Of a stretch of DNA of 39,716 nt, positions 1-8,178 are shown piece by piece. The notes beneath the pieces are model-generated. The model worked only from the letters and a program-made list of their open reading frames with translations. It did no database searches and was not told the DNA's origin. Source of the stretch: Candidatus Eisenbergiella merdipullorum (GTDB lineage: Bacteria; Bacillota; Clostridia; Lachnospirales; Lachnospiraceae); contig DWYY01000111.1 of NCBI GenBank assembly GCA_019118445.1, forward strand, positions 1-39,716, given 5' to 3'. Every line of letters starts with the position of its first letter. Within the stretch, counting starts at the first letter, position 1. Both the position numbers and the translations under genes were made by a program.

Positions 1-1842
1 GGCATTCCCGGAAAGATCACCTCGGCTCCCGCAAAGCACCTCTCCGTGCTGTGCAACCAGATGGTGAACTTCCTCGGCATCATGCAGAACGAGTGGGCAG
101 GCGCACAGGCTTTTTCCTCCTTTGATACTTACCTCGCTCCCTTTGTGAAGGCGGATAATCTGACCTATCCGGAAGTGAAAAAGTGCATTGAATCCTTTAT
201 TTACGGCGTGAACACCCCAAGCCGCTGGGGCACGCAGGCGCCGTTTTCCAACATCACGCTGGACTGGACCGTCCCGGACGACCTGGCGGAGCTTCCTGCC
301 ATCGTGGGTGGGAAGGAAATGGATTTCTGCTATAAGGACTGCAAGAAAGAAATGGACATGGTCAACAAGGCGTTCATCGAGATCATGATCGAAGGCGACG
401 CCAATGGCCGGGGCTTCCAGTATCCGATCCCCACCTATTCCATCACCCGTGATTTTGACTGGTCCGATACGGAAAACAACCGTCTGCTCTTTGAAATGAC
501 CGCGAAGTACGGCACTCCTTATTTCAGCAATTACATCAATTCCGACATGAAGCCCAGCGACGTGCGTTCCATGTGCTGCCGCCTTCGTCTGGATCTGAGA
601 GAGCTGAGAAAGAAAACGGGAGGTTATTTCGGTTCCGGAGAGAGCACTGGAAGCGTGGGCGTGGTGACCATCAATATGCCAAGGATCGCCTATCTGTCCG
701 CAGACGAAGAAGAATTTTACAGACGCCTCGACCATATGATGGACATCGCGGCCCGTTCCCTGAAGATCAAGCGGGATGTGATCACCAGACTGCTGAACGA
801 AGGACTGTATCCTTATACCAAGCGTTATCTCGGCAGCTTTGAAAATCATTTTTCCACCATCGGCTTGATCGGCATGAACGAGGTGGGGCTGAACGCCAAC
901 TGGCTGAGAGCCGATATGTCCAGTGAAAAGACGCAGAAATTCACCATAGACGTGCTCAACCACATGAGAGAGCGCCTCTCCGACTACCAGGAGCAGTACG
1001 GCGACCTTTACAATCTGGAGGCCACGCCTGCGGAGAGCACCACCTACCGTCTGGCAAAACATGATAAAAAGAGATGGCCCGGCATCAAAACCGCGGGAAA
1101 GGAAGGGGATACTCCTTATTATACCAATTCCTCCCATCTGCCGGTGGACTATACCGTGGATATTTTTGACGCGCTGGATATCCAGGATGAGCTGCAGACC
1201 CTGTACACCTCGGGAACCGTATTCCATGCCTTCCTCGGAGAAAAGCTTCCCGATTGGAAAGCGGCGGCCAATCTGGTGCGCGCCATCGCGGAAAACTATA
1301 AGCTGCCTTATTACACGTTGTCTCCCACCTACTCCATCTGTCCGGAGCACGGCTATCTGACCGGAGAGCAGAAGGTCTGCCCGAAATGTGGCAAGGTCAC
1401 AGAAGTATGGAGCCGCATCACCGGTTATTACAGGCCGGTGCAGAACTGGAACGACGGAAAGACGCAGGAGTTCCAGAACCGCACAGAATATGATCTTTCA
1501 AAATCCGTGCTGAAGCATAAAGGCCCCCGTGTGGTTGACATCTCCGATTTTGGGAAAAAGGAGCCTGCCGCGCAGACGGCGCAGCCTGATGTGGTGAAGT
1601 ATCTGTTCACGACACAGACCTGTCCTAACTGCCGTCTGGCGAAGGAGTATCTGAAGGATGTGGACTACATCCCTGTGGATGCGCAGGAAAACGCCGAGCT
1701 GGCGCAGAAGTATGGCGTAATGCAGGCTCCCACTCTGGTGGTGGTGGACGGGGATTCCTTCACCCGGTATGCGAACGCGTCCAATATCCGGAAGTATGCC
1801 CAGGAGAATGGCGGCATGAGGCCGGATGTAGTGAATGCGTGA
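1..1842 (+). CDS. nrdD: Anaerobic (class III) ribonucleoside-triphosphate reductase with C-terminal redoxin domain, 5'-truncated by window edge
   Basis: The frame is open from base 1, so the start lies outside the window; a GTG at 46 is internal. The enzyme reduces ribonucleotides to deoxyribonucleotides under anoxia using a glycyl radical. Numbering from base 46, the CCRL active-site motif has its cysteines at about residues 177-178. A zinc site is formed by C432-x2-H435 and C445-x2-C448, with His in place of one usual Cys. The glycyl-radical motif RITGYYRP has its Gly at about 460. After a linker, residues ~520-598 form a thioredoxin/glutaredoxin-like fold with a CPNC active site (526-529) and a cis-Pro APT motif. 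The usual enzyme ends shortly after the glycyl loop, so the redoxin is a fused extension, probably the reductant of the active-site disulfide (inference). No nrdG activase gene is visible downstream. Confidence 0.95.
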   Translation, partial: GIPGKITSAPAKHLSVLCNQMVNFLGIMQNEWAGAQAFSSFDTYLAPFVKADNLTYPEVKKCIESFIYGVNTPSRWGTQAPFSNITLDWTVPDDLAELPAIVGGKEMDFCYKDCKKEMDMVNKAFIEIMIEGDANGRGFQYPIPTYSITRDFDWSDTENNRLLFEMTAKYGTPYFSNYINSDMKPSDVRSMCCRLRLDLRELRKKTGGYFGSGESTGSVGVVTINMPRIAYLSADEEEFYRRLDHMMDIAARSLKIKRDVITRLLNEGLYPYTKRYLGSFENHFSTIGLIGMNEVGLNANWLRADMSSEKTQKFTIDVLNHMRERLSDYQEQYGDLYNLEATPAESTTYRLAKHDKKRWPGIKTAGKEGDTPYYTNSSHLPVDYTVDIFDALDIQDELQTLYTSGTVFHAFLGEKLPDWKAAANLVRAIAENYKLPYYTLSPTYSICPEHGYLTGEQKVCPKCGKVTEVWSRITGYYRPVQNWNDGKTQEFQNRTEYDLSKSVLKHKGPRVVDISDFGKKEPAAQTAQPDVVKYLFTTQTCPNCRLAKEYLKDVDYIPVDAQENAELAQKYGVMQAPTLVVVDGDSFTRYANASNIRKYAQENGGMRPDVVNA

Positions 1843-1898
1843 ACGGACATGTAAGAATCTGAAACATCCATAGAACGACTGACAAACCGGAAAAAGAA

Positions 1899-1935
1899 GC
1901 CCGGCGGCTGTGAGAAAATGGCCGCCGGGCTTTTA
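1899..1935 (+). terminator. Rho-independent terminator after nrdD
   Basis: A perfect 10-bp GC-rich stem (1899-1908 with 1921-1930) and a 12-nt loop are followed by TTTTA. It lies 57 nt after the nrdD stop and closes that transcription unit. Confidence 0.9.
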
Positions 1936-2110
1936 CGCTTGTATCAGAAAAAAACTGGCCCGATAGAGAAATTTTGCCGGATGCCGCTGGAGGTGTTCTA
2001 TTGAATTTTAGGATATCATATGGCAAAATGTAGTCATAGAAAAATATATTTGCGATTCGCAGATATTTTCCGATCAGGAAACTGCCGTTTTGGAAAGGAG
2101 CAGTCTATAT

Positions 2111-2331
2111 ATGGCAAAAGTATTTAATACAAACGGCTACTGTGATCCGGACTGAAAACAATGGTGTTTCAGCTTTTGTTCCAAGGGCAGATCATTGCAT
2201 ATAATGCGTTTGATCCGGCAACTGACATGCTGCTCATGTTTGGATTTGTCAAAGTGGAGCCGGAAACCGTCCAGATCGCAAACCCGATTTTTGAGACTCG
2301 CCTGTACAATTACCTGAAAGAAAAAAACTGA
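2111..2331 (+). pseudogene. Decayed AAA-like ATPase gene, internally deleted
   Basis: An AAAGGAG-type ribosome binding site precedes an ATG at 2111 that encodes only 14 residues (MAKVFNTNGYCDPD) before a TGA at 2153. In another register, 2161-2331 encodes a 56-residue C-terminal-looking piece containing LLFQGQIIAYN, MFGFVK and NPIFETRLYNYL. Both ends resemble the two termini of the AAA-like ATPase family (several hundred residues, common in Lachnospiraceae), as I recall those proteins. The P-loop and the whole middle are missing. I read this as a gene reduced by a large internal deletion. It accounts for most of the 544-nt interval between nrdD and the alcohol dehydrogenase; the rest holds the nrdD terminator and AT-rich sequence with no other recognised feature. 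Confidence 0.65.
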
Positions 2332-2386
2332 TCGAAGCAGTCGTCTGAAACGGGAAGATGCGAAAAGAAGGGAAGGAAACCATAAA

Positions 2387-3544
2387 ATGATACTGTATAT
2401 GCCGACCAAAGTGTATCAGGAGAAAAATTGCGTGGAAAACCACAGCAGGGAGCTGGCTGCCCTGGGGACAAGGGCGCTGATCGTGACGGGAAAGCATTCC
2501 TCCAGGATCAACGGATCCTTGGATGACGTGAAAAACGCGCTGGACAGAGAAAAGATCCCATATACGGTCTTTGATGATGTGGAGGAGAATCCTTCTGTGG
2601 ATACGGTGAAGAAGGCGGCCTCCCTCGGACTGTCTGCCGGAGCGGATTTCGTCATCGGGATCGGCGGCGGTTCTCCGATGGACGCGGCGAAAGCGGTGGC
2701 TCTCCTGATCGCTAATCCGGAACGGGATACGGATTTTCTTTATCAGAAGATGCGCGCCGCGGGCGGGCAGGAGGCGCACCAGGCCGTCCCGGTGGCGGAG
2801 GTGCCCACCACGGCGGGAACTGGTTCTGAGGTTACGCCCTATGCCATCCTGACACGGAATGTGCTTCCGGACATCGTGCTGACAACTGCGCCCGGAGCGG
2901 ATGCACGCCATGATTTCCCCCATCTGGGAAAAAAGACCAAGCAGAGCATCAGCCATCACATTTTCCCGGCGCTGGCGCTTGTGGATATTTCCTATCTTCA
3001 GACTGCGTCTAGGAACGGCTGCATTTATACGGCGGTGGACACCCTGGCCCATCTGATCGAAAGCCATCTGAACGCCAACACCACCGATTACAGCCGTTTT
3101 TACAGCGAGACTGGCCTGCGCACCTGGGCAAAGGTGAAGGACAGGCTGCTGCACTACGAGATTGGAGAGGAGGAACGGAGGATTTTGATGAATGCCTGTA
3201 CGCTGGGCGGCATGTCCATCGCCCATACCGGAACCAGCCTGCCCCACGGTCTGAGCTATCCCGTCACCTGCGAGATGGGTCTGCCCCACGGAAAGGCGGT
3301 AGGAATCTTCCTGCCCGGTTTCCTGCGCGGCTATGGCGACAGGGAGGAGGCCATGCGCGTGCTTTCCCTGCTGGAGTTTGGAAGCGAGCAAAGCTTCTCG
3401 GAATACATCCGGGCGCTTCTGGGCGAGGTCTCCATCCCCGACGAGCTGTGGGAACGGGATGTGAACGAGCTTCTGGAAAATCCCCGGAAGTTAAAGAATT
3501 ATCCCTTCCAGTTGGATCACGACCGGCTGTGGGCGATGCGGTAG
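2387..3544 (+). CDS. Iron-containing (group III) alcohol dehydrogenase
   Basis: A 385-aa NAD(P)-dependent metal alcohol dehydrogenase, the usual family length. The N-terminal dinucleotide domain carries the GIGGGSPMDAAK motif at about residues 88-99 and the TTAGTGSE motif near 145. The C-terminal helical domain has all four expected metal ligands: Asp and His in VDTLAHLIE, His in SLPHGLSYPV and His in LPHGKAVGIFLP. An insertion around residues 165-200 separates the TAGTGSE region from the metal site. It interconverts alcohols and aldehydes in fermentation; the substrate (butanol, propanediol, lactaldehyde or other) cannot be read from the sequence. A GGAAGG ribosome binding site precedes the ATG. 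It stands alone between a decayed ATPase gene and pyrF. Confidence 0.9.
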   Translation: MILYMPTKVYQEKNCVENHSRELAALGTRALIVTGKHSSRINGSLDDVKNALDREKIPYTVFDDVEENPSVDTVKKAASLGLSAGADFVIGIGGGSPMDAAKAVALLIANPERDTDFLYQKMRAAGGQEAHQAVPVAEVPTTAGTGSEVTPYAILTRNVLPDIVLTTAPGADARHDFPHLGKKTKQSISHHIFPALALVDISYLQTASRNGCIYTAVDTLAHLIESHLNANTTDYSRFYSETGLRTWAKVKDRLLHYEIGEEERRILMNACTLGGMSIAHTGTSLPHGLSYPVTCEMGLPHGKAVGIFLPGFLRGYGDREEAMRVLSLLEFGSEQSFSEYIRALLGEVSIPDELWERDVNELLENPRKLKNYPFQLDHDRLWAMR

Positions 3545-3632
3545 GAGGGTATACGCCCAGGAGAGGGCTGTCTGCCGGGGATTCCTGTTTTTCTGCCTTC
3601 GCGCTACTGTTCTCACACCTCCTAGCTCCGTC

Positions 3633-3661
3633 TTGTCTTGCCTCTGTAAATATGTTACAAT
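3633..3661 (+). promoter_or_regulatory. Sigma-A-type promoter for pyrF-pyrE
   Basis: TTGTCT (3633-3638) and TACAAT (3656-3661) are separated by 17 nt, about 50 nt before the pyrF start. No PyrR-type attenuator is apparent in the short leader. Confidence 0.65.
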
Positions 3662-3711
3662 TCTGCACAGATGACCGGGCCGGACCGACCCGATAGAAAG
3701 GAACCGGAATT

Positions 3712-4656
3712 ATGATTGATATTCTCGTTGAAAAGATCAAAAAGACGAACGCTCCTATCGTCGTGGGGCTGGACCCCATGCTGAAGTACATCCCGGAGCA
3801 GATCCGGAAAAAAGCATTTGAAGAATACGGGGAGACCCTGAAAGGGGCGGCGGAAGCCGTCTGGCAGTTTAATAAGGGGATCGTGGATGCGGTGGCAGAC
3901 CTGATCCCTGCGGTAAAGCCTCAGATCGCCATGTATGAGCAGTTCGGCGTAGAGGGACTGGCCGCCTATCAGAAGACCGTGGACTATTGTAAGGAAAAGG
4001 GCCTCGTGGTGATCGGCGATGTGAAAAGAGGGGATATCGGCTCCACATCGGAAGCCTATGCGGTGGCCCACCTCGGGAAAGTGCAGGTGGGAGGAAACCG
4101 GATTCCCGTTTTCAACGAAGATTTTGCCACCGTGAATCCCTATCTGGGCTCCGACGGTGTGAAGCCTTTTCTGAAGGTCTGCAAAGAGGAACACAAAGGT
4201 ATTTTCGTCCTTGTGAAAACCTCAAATCCCAGCAGCGGCGAGTTCCAGGACAGGCTGATCGATGGAAGGCCGCTGTACGAGCTGGTCGGCGAGAAGGTGG
4301 CCGAATGGGGGGACGAGGTAATGGGATGCTCCTACAGCTACGTGGGAGCCGTTTTCGGAGCCACCTACCCGGAGATGGTGCCGGTCATGAGAAAGCTGAT
4401 GCCTAAGACTTACTTCCTGGTCCCTGGTTATGGGGCGCAGGGCGCAAAGGGTGCGGATCTGGTGGATTTCTTCAATCCGGATGGCCTGGGAGCCATCGTC
4501 AATTCCTCCAGAGGGATCATCGCTGCCTGGCAGCAGGAAAAGTACGCTCAGTTTGGCCCAGAATGCTATGCTGACGCGTCCAGACAGGCGGTGAAGGATA
4601 TGATCGAGGATATCAGCGGCGCGGTCAGCGCGGCGATGGCAAAAAAGCGCGCCTAG
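3712..4656 (+). CDS. pyrF: Orotidine 5'-phosphate decarboxylase, long (type 2) subfamily
   Basis: Decarboxylates OMP to UMP, the last step of de novo pyrimidine synthesis, in the cytosol. At 314 aa it is the longer subfamily form found in Clostridia, actinobacteria and mycobacteria. The catalytic Asp-Lys-Asp array is visible as GDVKRGDIGS, with D103, K105 and D108. The substrate-binding VGLDPM motif is near the N-terminus and the phosphate-gripping VPGYGAQG and NSSRGI loops are near the C-terminus. An AGAAAGGA-type ribosome binding site precedes the ATG. It is followed after 17 nt by pyrE, so the two are almost certainly cotranscribed from the promoter at 3633. Confidence 0.96.
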   Translation: MIDILVEKIKKTNAPIVVGLDPMLKYIPEQIRKKAFEEYGETLKGAAEAVWQFNKGIVDAVADLIPAVKPQIAMYEQFGVEGLAAYQKTVDYCKEKGLVVIGDVKRGDIGSTSEAYAVAHLGKVQVGGNRIPVFNEDFATVNPYLGSDGVKPFLKVCKEEHKGIFVLVKTSNPSSGEFQDRLIDGRPLYELVGEKVAEWGDEVMGCSYSYVGAVFGATYPEMVPVMRKLMPKTYFLVPGYGAQGAKGADLVDFFNPDGLGAIVNSSRGIIAAWQQEKYAQFGPECYADASRQAVKDMIEDISGAVSAAMAKKRA

Positions 4657-4673
4657 TTACGTAAGGAGGAAAT

Positions 4674-5351
4674 ATGGAACAGTACAAGCAGGAATTTATT
4701 GATTTTATGATCGCATCCGATGTCCTGAAATTCGGGGAATTTACCTTAAAGAGCGGAAGGAGATCCCCCTTCTTCATGAATGCCGGGGCATACGTGACGG
4801 GAACCCAGTTGAGAAAGCTGGGAGAATATTACGCGAAGGCGATCCATGACAACTACGGCCTGGACTTCGACGTCCTTTTCGGGCCTGCCTATAAGGGAAT
4901 CCCTCTTTCTGTGGCAACGACGATCGCCATCAGCGAGCTGTACGGCAAGGATGTCCGCTACTGCTCCAATCGCAAGGAAGTCAAGGATCACGGGGACACG
5001 GGAATCCTTCTGGGAAGCAGACTGAAGGATGGGGACCGGGTAGTGATCATTGAGGATGTGACCACATCCGGAAAGTCCATCGAGGAAACCTTCCCCATCA
5101 TCAAGGCGCAGGCGGATGTGGAGATCAAGGGGCTGATCGTATCCCTGAACCGCTGTGAGAGAGGAAAAGGAGAAAAGAGCGCCCTTGAGGAAATCCGGGA
5201 GCTGTACGGTTTCCCCACCGCGGCCATCGTGAGCATGGAGGAAGTGGTGGAGTATCTGTATAACAAGCCCCATGATGGGAAGATTATCATTGACGACGCG
5301 ATGAAGGCGTCCATCGACGCCTACTATGAGCAGTACGGCGTAAGAAAGTAA
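4674..5351 (+). CDS. pyrE: Orotate phosphoribosyltransferase
   Basis: Transfers phosphoribose from PRPP to orotate to give OMP, the substrate of the PyrF encoded just upstream. At 225 aa it is the normal length. The PRPP-binding motif VVIIEDVTTSGKS is at about residues 123-135 and the catalytic loop SNRKEVKDHG near 101-110. The ribosome binding site AAGGAGG sits six bases before the ATG. The order pyrF-pyrE without other pyr genes is seen in several Clostridia. Confidence 0.96.
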   Translation: MEQYKQEFIDFMIASDVLKFGEFTLKSGRRSPFFMNAGAYVTGTQLRKLGEYYAKAIHDNYGLDFDVLFGPAYKGIPLSVATTIAISELYGKDVRYCSNRKEVKDHGDTGILLGSRLKDGDRVVIIEDVTTSGKSIEETFPIIKAQADVEIKGLIVSLNRCERGKGEKSALEEIRELYGFPTAAIVSMEEVVEYLYNKPHDGKIIIDDAMKASIDAYYEQYGVRK

Positions 5352-5358
5352 GTTTGGC

Positions 5359-5520
5359 GGGATATGCGCCGGCGCGCATATCCCACGCGGATCCAGTGCT
5401 GCCTGCCGGCAGCGGAAAGCAGAGGCGGCCGAAAGCCTGTGGCTTTCGGCCTGGAAATATGTGCTGGCGCACATATTTCTCTTGAATGAAATGCCGTCCT
5501 TAGGCGGCAGGAAAAGAGGT
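5359..5520 (+). repeat. Modular multi-hairpin intergenic element, copy 1
   Basis: The order of parts is: hairpin A, 11-bp stem with CGGC loop (5359-5384); linker; hairpin C, GCTGCC/GGCAGC (5398-5413); GGAAAGCAGAGGC; hairpin B, 11-bp stem with TGT loop (5427-5451); TGG; hairpin A', 10-bp stem with TGGC loop (5455-5478); linker; an imperfect C' hairpin (5492-5509); and a closing AGAGGT. The A and A' stems share the ATATG(C/T)GC core. The closing AGAGGT is the likely Shine-Dalgarno of the next gene, whose ATG is at 5524. A second copy with different stems but the same linkers lies at 21290-21445. I do not recognise a named family. Confidence 0.8.
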
Positions 5521-5523
5521 AAG

Positions 5524-5676
5524 ATGGAAGAAAAGATTTATAAGATATTCAGCGGTTCCGGAGCGCTTAACATTGCAGTAGGCGTGGTGGTCCTGGTAAC
5601 GGGAATCGTGAGCGGCGTGCTGCTGATCATCGGCGGGGCGAAGCTGCTCGTGGGAAAATCAAAGATTCTGTTCTGA
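5524..5676 (+). CDS. Small membrane protein (50 aa)
   Basis: The ATG at 5524 lies directly after AGAGGT at the end of the hairpin element, and MEEKIYKIF is a more plausible N-terminus than the upstream ATG at 5461, which lies inside the element. The 50-aa product has a short charged N-terminus, one glycine/valine-rich membrane segment (about residues 13-42) and a short Lys-rich tail, KSKILF. Function is unknown. It precedes another small membrane protein and a peptidase on the same strand, suggesting one unit. Confidence 0.7.
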   Translation: MEEKIYKIFSGSGALNIAVGVVVLVTGIVSGVLLIIGGAKLLVGKSKILF

Positions 5677-5728
5677 AACATTTCTGTCCGGAAGCGGAAG
5701 GGAATGCATCTGGGAAAGGAGCCGGTCC

Positions 5729-6046
5729 ATGGGCCGCAGATATATTTTTACGGATAAGCATGAGACGAAGAAGGGGATCATGTCCTCTGTGCTGGGCGTC
5801 CTGTCTATTGTATCCATCGTGCTGGCAGTTTACGGGACCTTTCAGAATCAGGGAGAGGCCCTGGTGAAGTACGGGGTGGCGGTTTTGTTCGCCCTGCTGT
5901 TCGCGCTGGCCGGTCTTGTGCTTGGGATCCTGTCCAGAATGGTGCAGGATCGTTTTTATTTTTTCTCATATCTAGGGATGACGCTGAACGGGCTGGCGCT
6001 CGTCAGCATTGCTTTTATTATTTATGCGGGAGTATACGGACTATGA
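5729..6046 (+). CDS. Small three-helix membrane protein, DUF6142-like
   Basis: A 105-aa protein with an N-terminal basic stretch (GRRYIFTDKHETKKG) followed by three hydrophobic segments at about residues 20-37, 48-68 and 80-103. It resembles the DUF6142 family of Lachnospiraceae membrane proteins from memory; the name is tentative and the function unknown. The ribosome binding site AAAGGAG is well placed. Its stop overlaps the next start as ATGA at 6043-6046, so translation of the peptidase is probably coupled to it. Confidence 0.7.
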   Translation: MGRRYIFTDKHETKKGIMSSVLGVLSIVSIVLAVYGTFQNQGEALVKYGVAVLFALLFALAGLVLGILSRMVQDRFYFFSYLGMTLNGLALVSIAFIIYAGVYGL

Positions 6047-8166
6047 AAAACGAAAATGAGAGGACGGAGGAGATCCGGGAGCGTCTGGCCCTTGGAAGGG
6101 AACGGCTTTCACAGATTCCCGTAGAAGCGGCTTCTATCCTGGGCGGGAAGCTGCCGTCAGGAGAACAGGCTTTTTTGGCATTTGCGGATTATTTTGCAAA
6201 GACGGCAAAGATCATCGGGCTTTTTATGGAGGAATATGACCTCATCGCGTGCGGCGGGCTGGAGAAGGCATCGGAAGAAGAACTTGCCGGAAGGAACAGG
6301 AGGCTTTATGCGGATGTGCTCCCCGGTAATTATGAAAAGAGTTATGCCAATCCCCGCTTTGCCGTGGCGGCGCTGGGAAAGGAATACGGACAGATGCTTT
6401 CCTTCCTCGCGGCGGAGGAACGCAGCCTGATCGCCTTCGCCTATGAGCAGGACGCAGAGTCCATGGTGATCCGGCTGGAGCTTTTTCTGGAGGTTTACCA
6501 GATGTTTGTGTGCGCGAGGGAGGAAGAAAACAATCTCCCGGACCCCGAGCAGGTGAAGGATACCCTGTACTGGTTCGCCAGCGATTACTCTGAGATCATG
6601 CTTGAAAAAAATATGCGTGCCACCTTCGACTGGAAGGAGGACTTCGCGCGGAAGCTCATCATGGAAAGCGATCTGACGGATCTGCGCTATCTTTATCGCT
6701 TCGGGGAATACATCACGGAAAACGAGCGGCATATGGCACGGTATCTGAACAGCCTTCCTGAAGAAAAGATCGCGCTGATGGCGGATACCTTTACGGAAGG
6801 GTACCGGATCGGCTTTGCGGCGACGGGCAAGGATATCACGAAAAAGAAATCCGTCAACATCCGTTATTTTCTGGGATTTGAACGCGTGGTGCGCCGCGCG
6901 GTGGAGAATTTCCGCGCGATGGGGCTAAACTCCGTCATCTACCGGGCGCCCCAGAGCATTCTGGAGGGTAGGAAGCTGGGAAAGAATGGTTACTACGGAG
7001 CCATTGCCAACAAGCAGTTTGAATATGACCACGAATATGACCAGGCGCTTTTTTATGACAAACGGTATGTGAACCACAGGCTGGAGAACTATCGTAACGC
7101 GCTGGAGAGCGTGAAGGAGCTGGCCGCGGTGCATGGAGGTCCGGCAGTCATTGAAGGCTTCGGAGAACCTCCCTTTGAGCCGGAGCACAAGGAAGAAGAC
7201 CTGCGCCTGAATGAAGAACAGCAGAAGCTGTCGGTCCTCTTCCAGTCAAAAGCGGGCGCGCTGATGAACGAATATGTAAAGGGAGAGGAGAGGAGCTTTA
7301 CCATCATCGCCTTTCCCGTGCCGGAGATCGGGGATAACTTTGAGGAGATATTCGACGGCGTCCTGAAGATCAATACGCTGGATTACAAGCTTTATCAGGG
7401 CATCCAGCAGAAGCTGATCGATGTGCTGGATCAGGCGCGGTACGTGCGGGTCAGGGGAATGGGACGAAACCGGACCGACCTGCGGATCGCCCTGCATACG
7501 CTGGCGGATCCGCAGAAGGAGACCAATTTCGAAAACTGCGTGGCGGATGTGAACATCCCGGTGGGAGAGGTGTTTACCTCGCCTGTCCTGAAGGGAACGG
7601 ACGGAAAACTTCATGTGACAAAGGTATATCTTGCCGGTCTGAAATATCTGGATCTGGAGATCGATTTCAGGGACGGAATGGTCTCGGATTATACCTGCGC
7701 CAACTTTGACGATCCGGAAGAAAACCGGAAATTCGTCCGGGAAAATGTGCTGTACCATCACGATACCCTTCCCATGGGCGAATTTGCCATCGGCACCAAT
7801 ACTACCGCCTATGTGTTTGCCGAAAAATATGGGATCGCCGACATACTGCCGGTCCTGATCGCGGAGAAAATGGGTCCTCATTTCGCAGTGGGGGACACGT
7901 GCTATTCCCATGAGGAAGATCTGGCGACGTACAATCCGGACGGAAAACGCCTGATCGCCAAGGAAAATGAGGTTTCCGCCCTTCGTTCGACGGATCCCGG
8001 AAAGGCATATCTGAACTGCCATACGGATATCACCATCCCTTACGATGAGCTGGGCGAGCTTGCCGCCGTACATCCGGACGGGACGGAAACCATGATCATC
8101 AGGAACGGAAGATTCGTCCTTGCAGGCTGTGAGGAATTGAACCGGGCGTTTGAAAAACAGGATTGA
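6043..8166 (+). CDS. M29-type metallo-aminopeptidase with long N-terminal extension
   Basis: A 707-aa protein whose C-terminal ~330 residues match the M29 (AmpS/aminopeptidase T) family. Visible likely metal-site residues are E580 in GEFAIGTN, H613 in GPHFAVGD, Y621/H623 in CYSHEED, and H660/D662 in NCHTDIT. It should remove N-terminal residues from peptides in the cytosol. The first ~370 residues are predominantly charged and helical and are not part of the usual ~410-aa M29 enzyme; I cannot assign them. The start overlaps the stop of the preceding membrane protein gene (ATGA). It converges with the M24 peptidase gene, leaving only 12 nt and no visible terminator. Confidence 0.8.
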   Translation: MKNENERTEEIRERLALGRERLSQIPVEAASILGGKLPSGEQAFLAFADYFAKTAKIIGLFMEEYDLIACGGLEKASEEELAGRNRRLYADVLPGNYEKSYANPRFAVAALGKEYGQMLSFLAAEERSLIAFAYEQDAESMVIRLELFLEVYQMFVCAREEENNLPDPEQVKDTLYWFASDYSEIMLEKNMRATFDWKEDFARKLIMESDLTDLRYLYRFGEYITENERHMARYLNSLPEEKIALMADTFTEGYRIGFAATGKDITKKKSVNIRYFLGFERVVRRAVENFRAMGLNSVIYRAPQSILEGRKLGKNGYYGAIANKQFEYDHEYDQALFYDKRYVNHRLENYRNALESVKELAAVHGGPAVIEGFGEPPFEPEHKEEDLRLNEEQQKLSVLFQSKAGALMNEYVKGEERSFTIIAFPVPEIGDNFEEIFDGVLKINTLDYKLYQGIQQKLIDVLDQARYVRVRGMGRNRTDLRIALHTLADPQKETNFENCVADVNIPVGEVFTSPVLKGTDGKLHVTKVYLAGLKYLDLEIDFRDGMVSDYTCANFDDPEENRKFVRENVLYHHDTLPMGEFAIGTNTTAYVFAEKYGIADILPVLIAEKMGPHFAVGDTCYSHEEDLATYNPDGKRLIAKENEVSALRSTDPGKAYLNCHTDITIPYDELGELAAVHPDGTETMIIRNGRFVLAGCEELNRAFEKQD

Positions 8167-8178
8167 AATATGTTCTGT

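Noticed and set aside
2249..3391. 380-aa minus-strand open frame opposite the alcohol dehydrogenase gene
   Set aside because: Its product is rich in Arg/His/Gln with no recognisable motif, and it lies antisense to a gene with all catalytic residues; it is a shadow of high-GC codon use.
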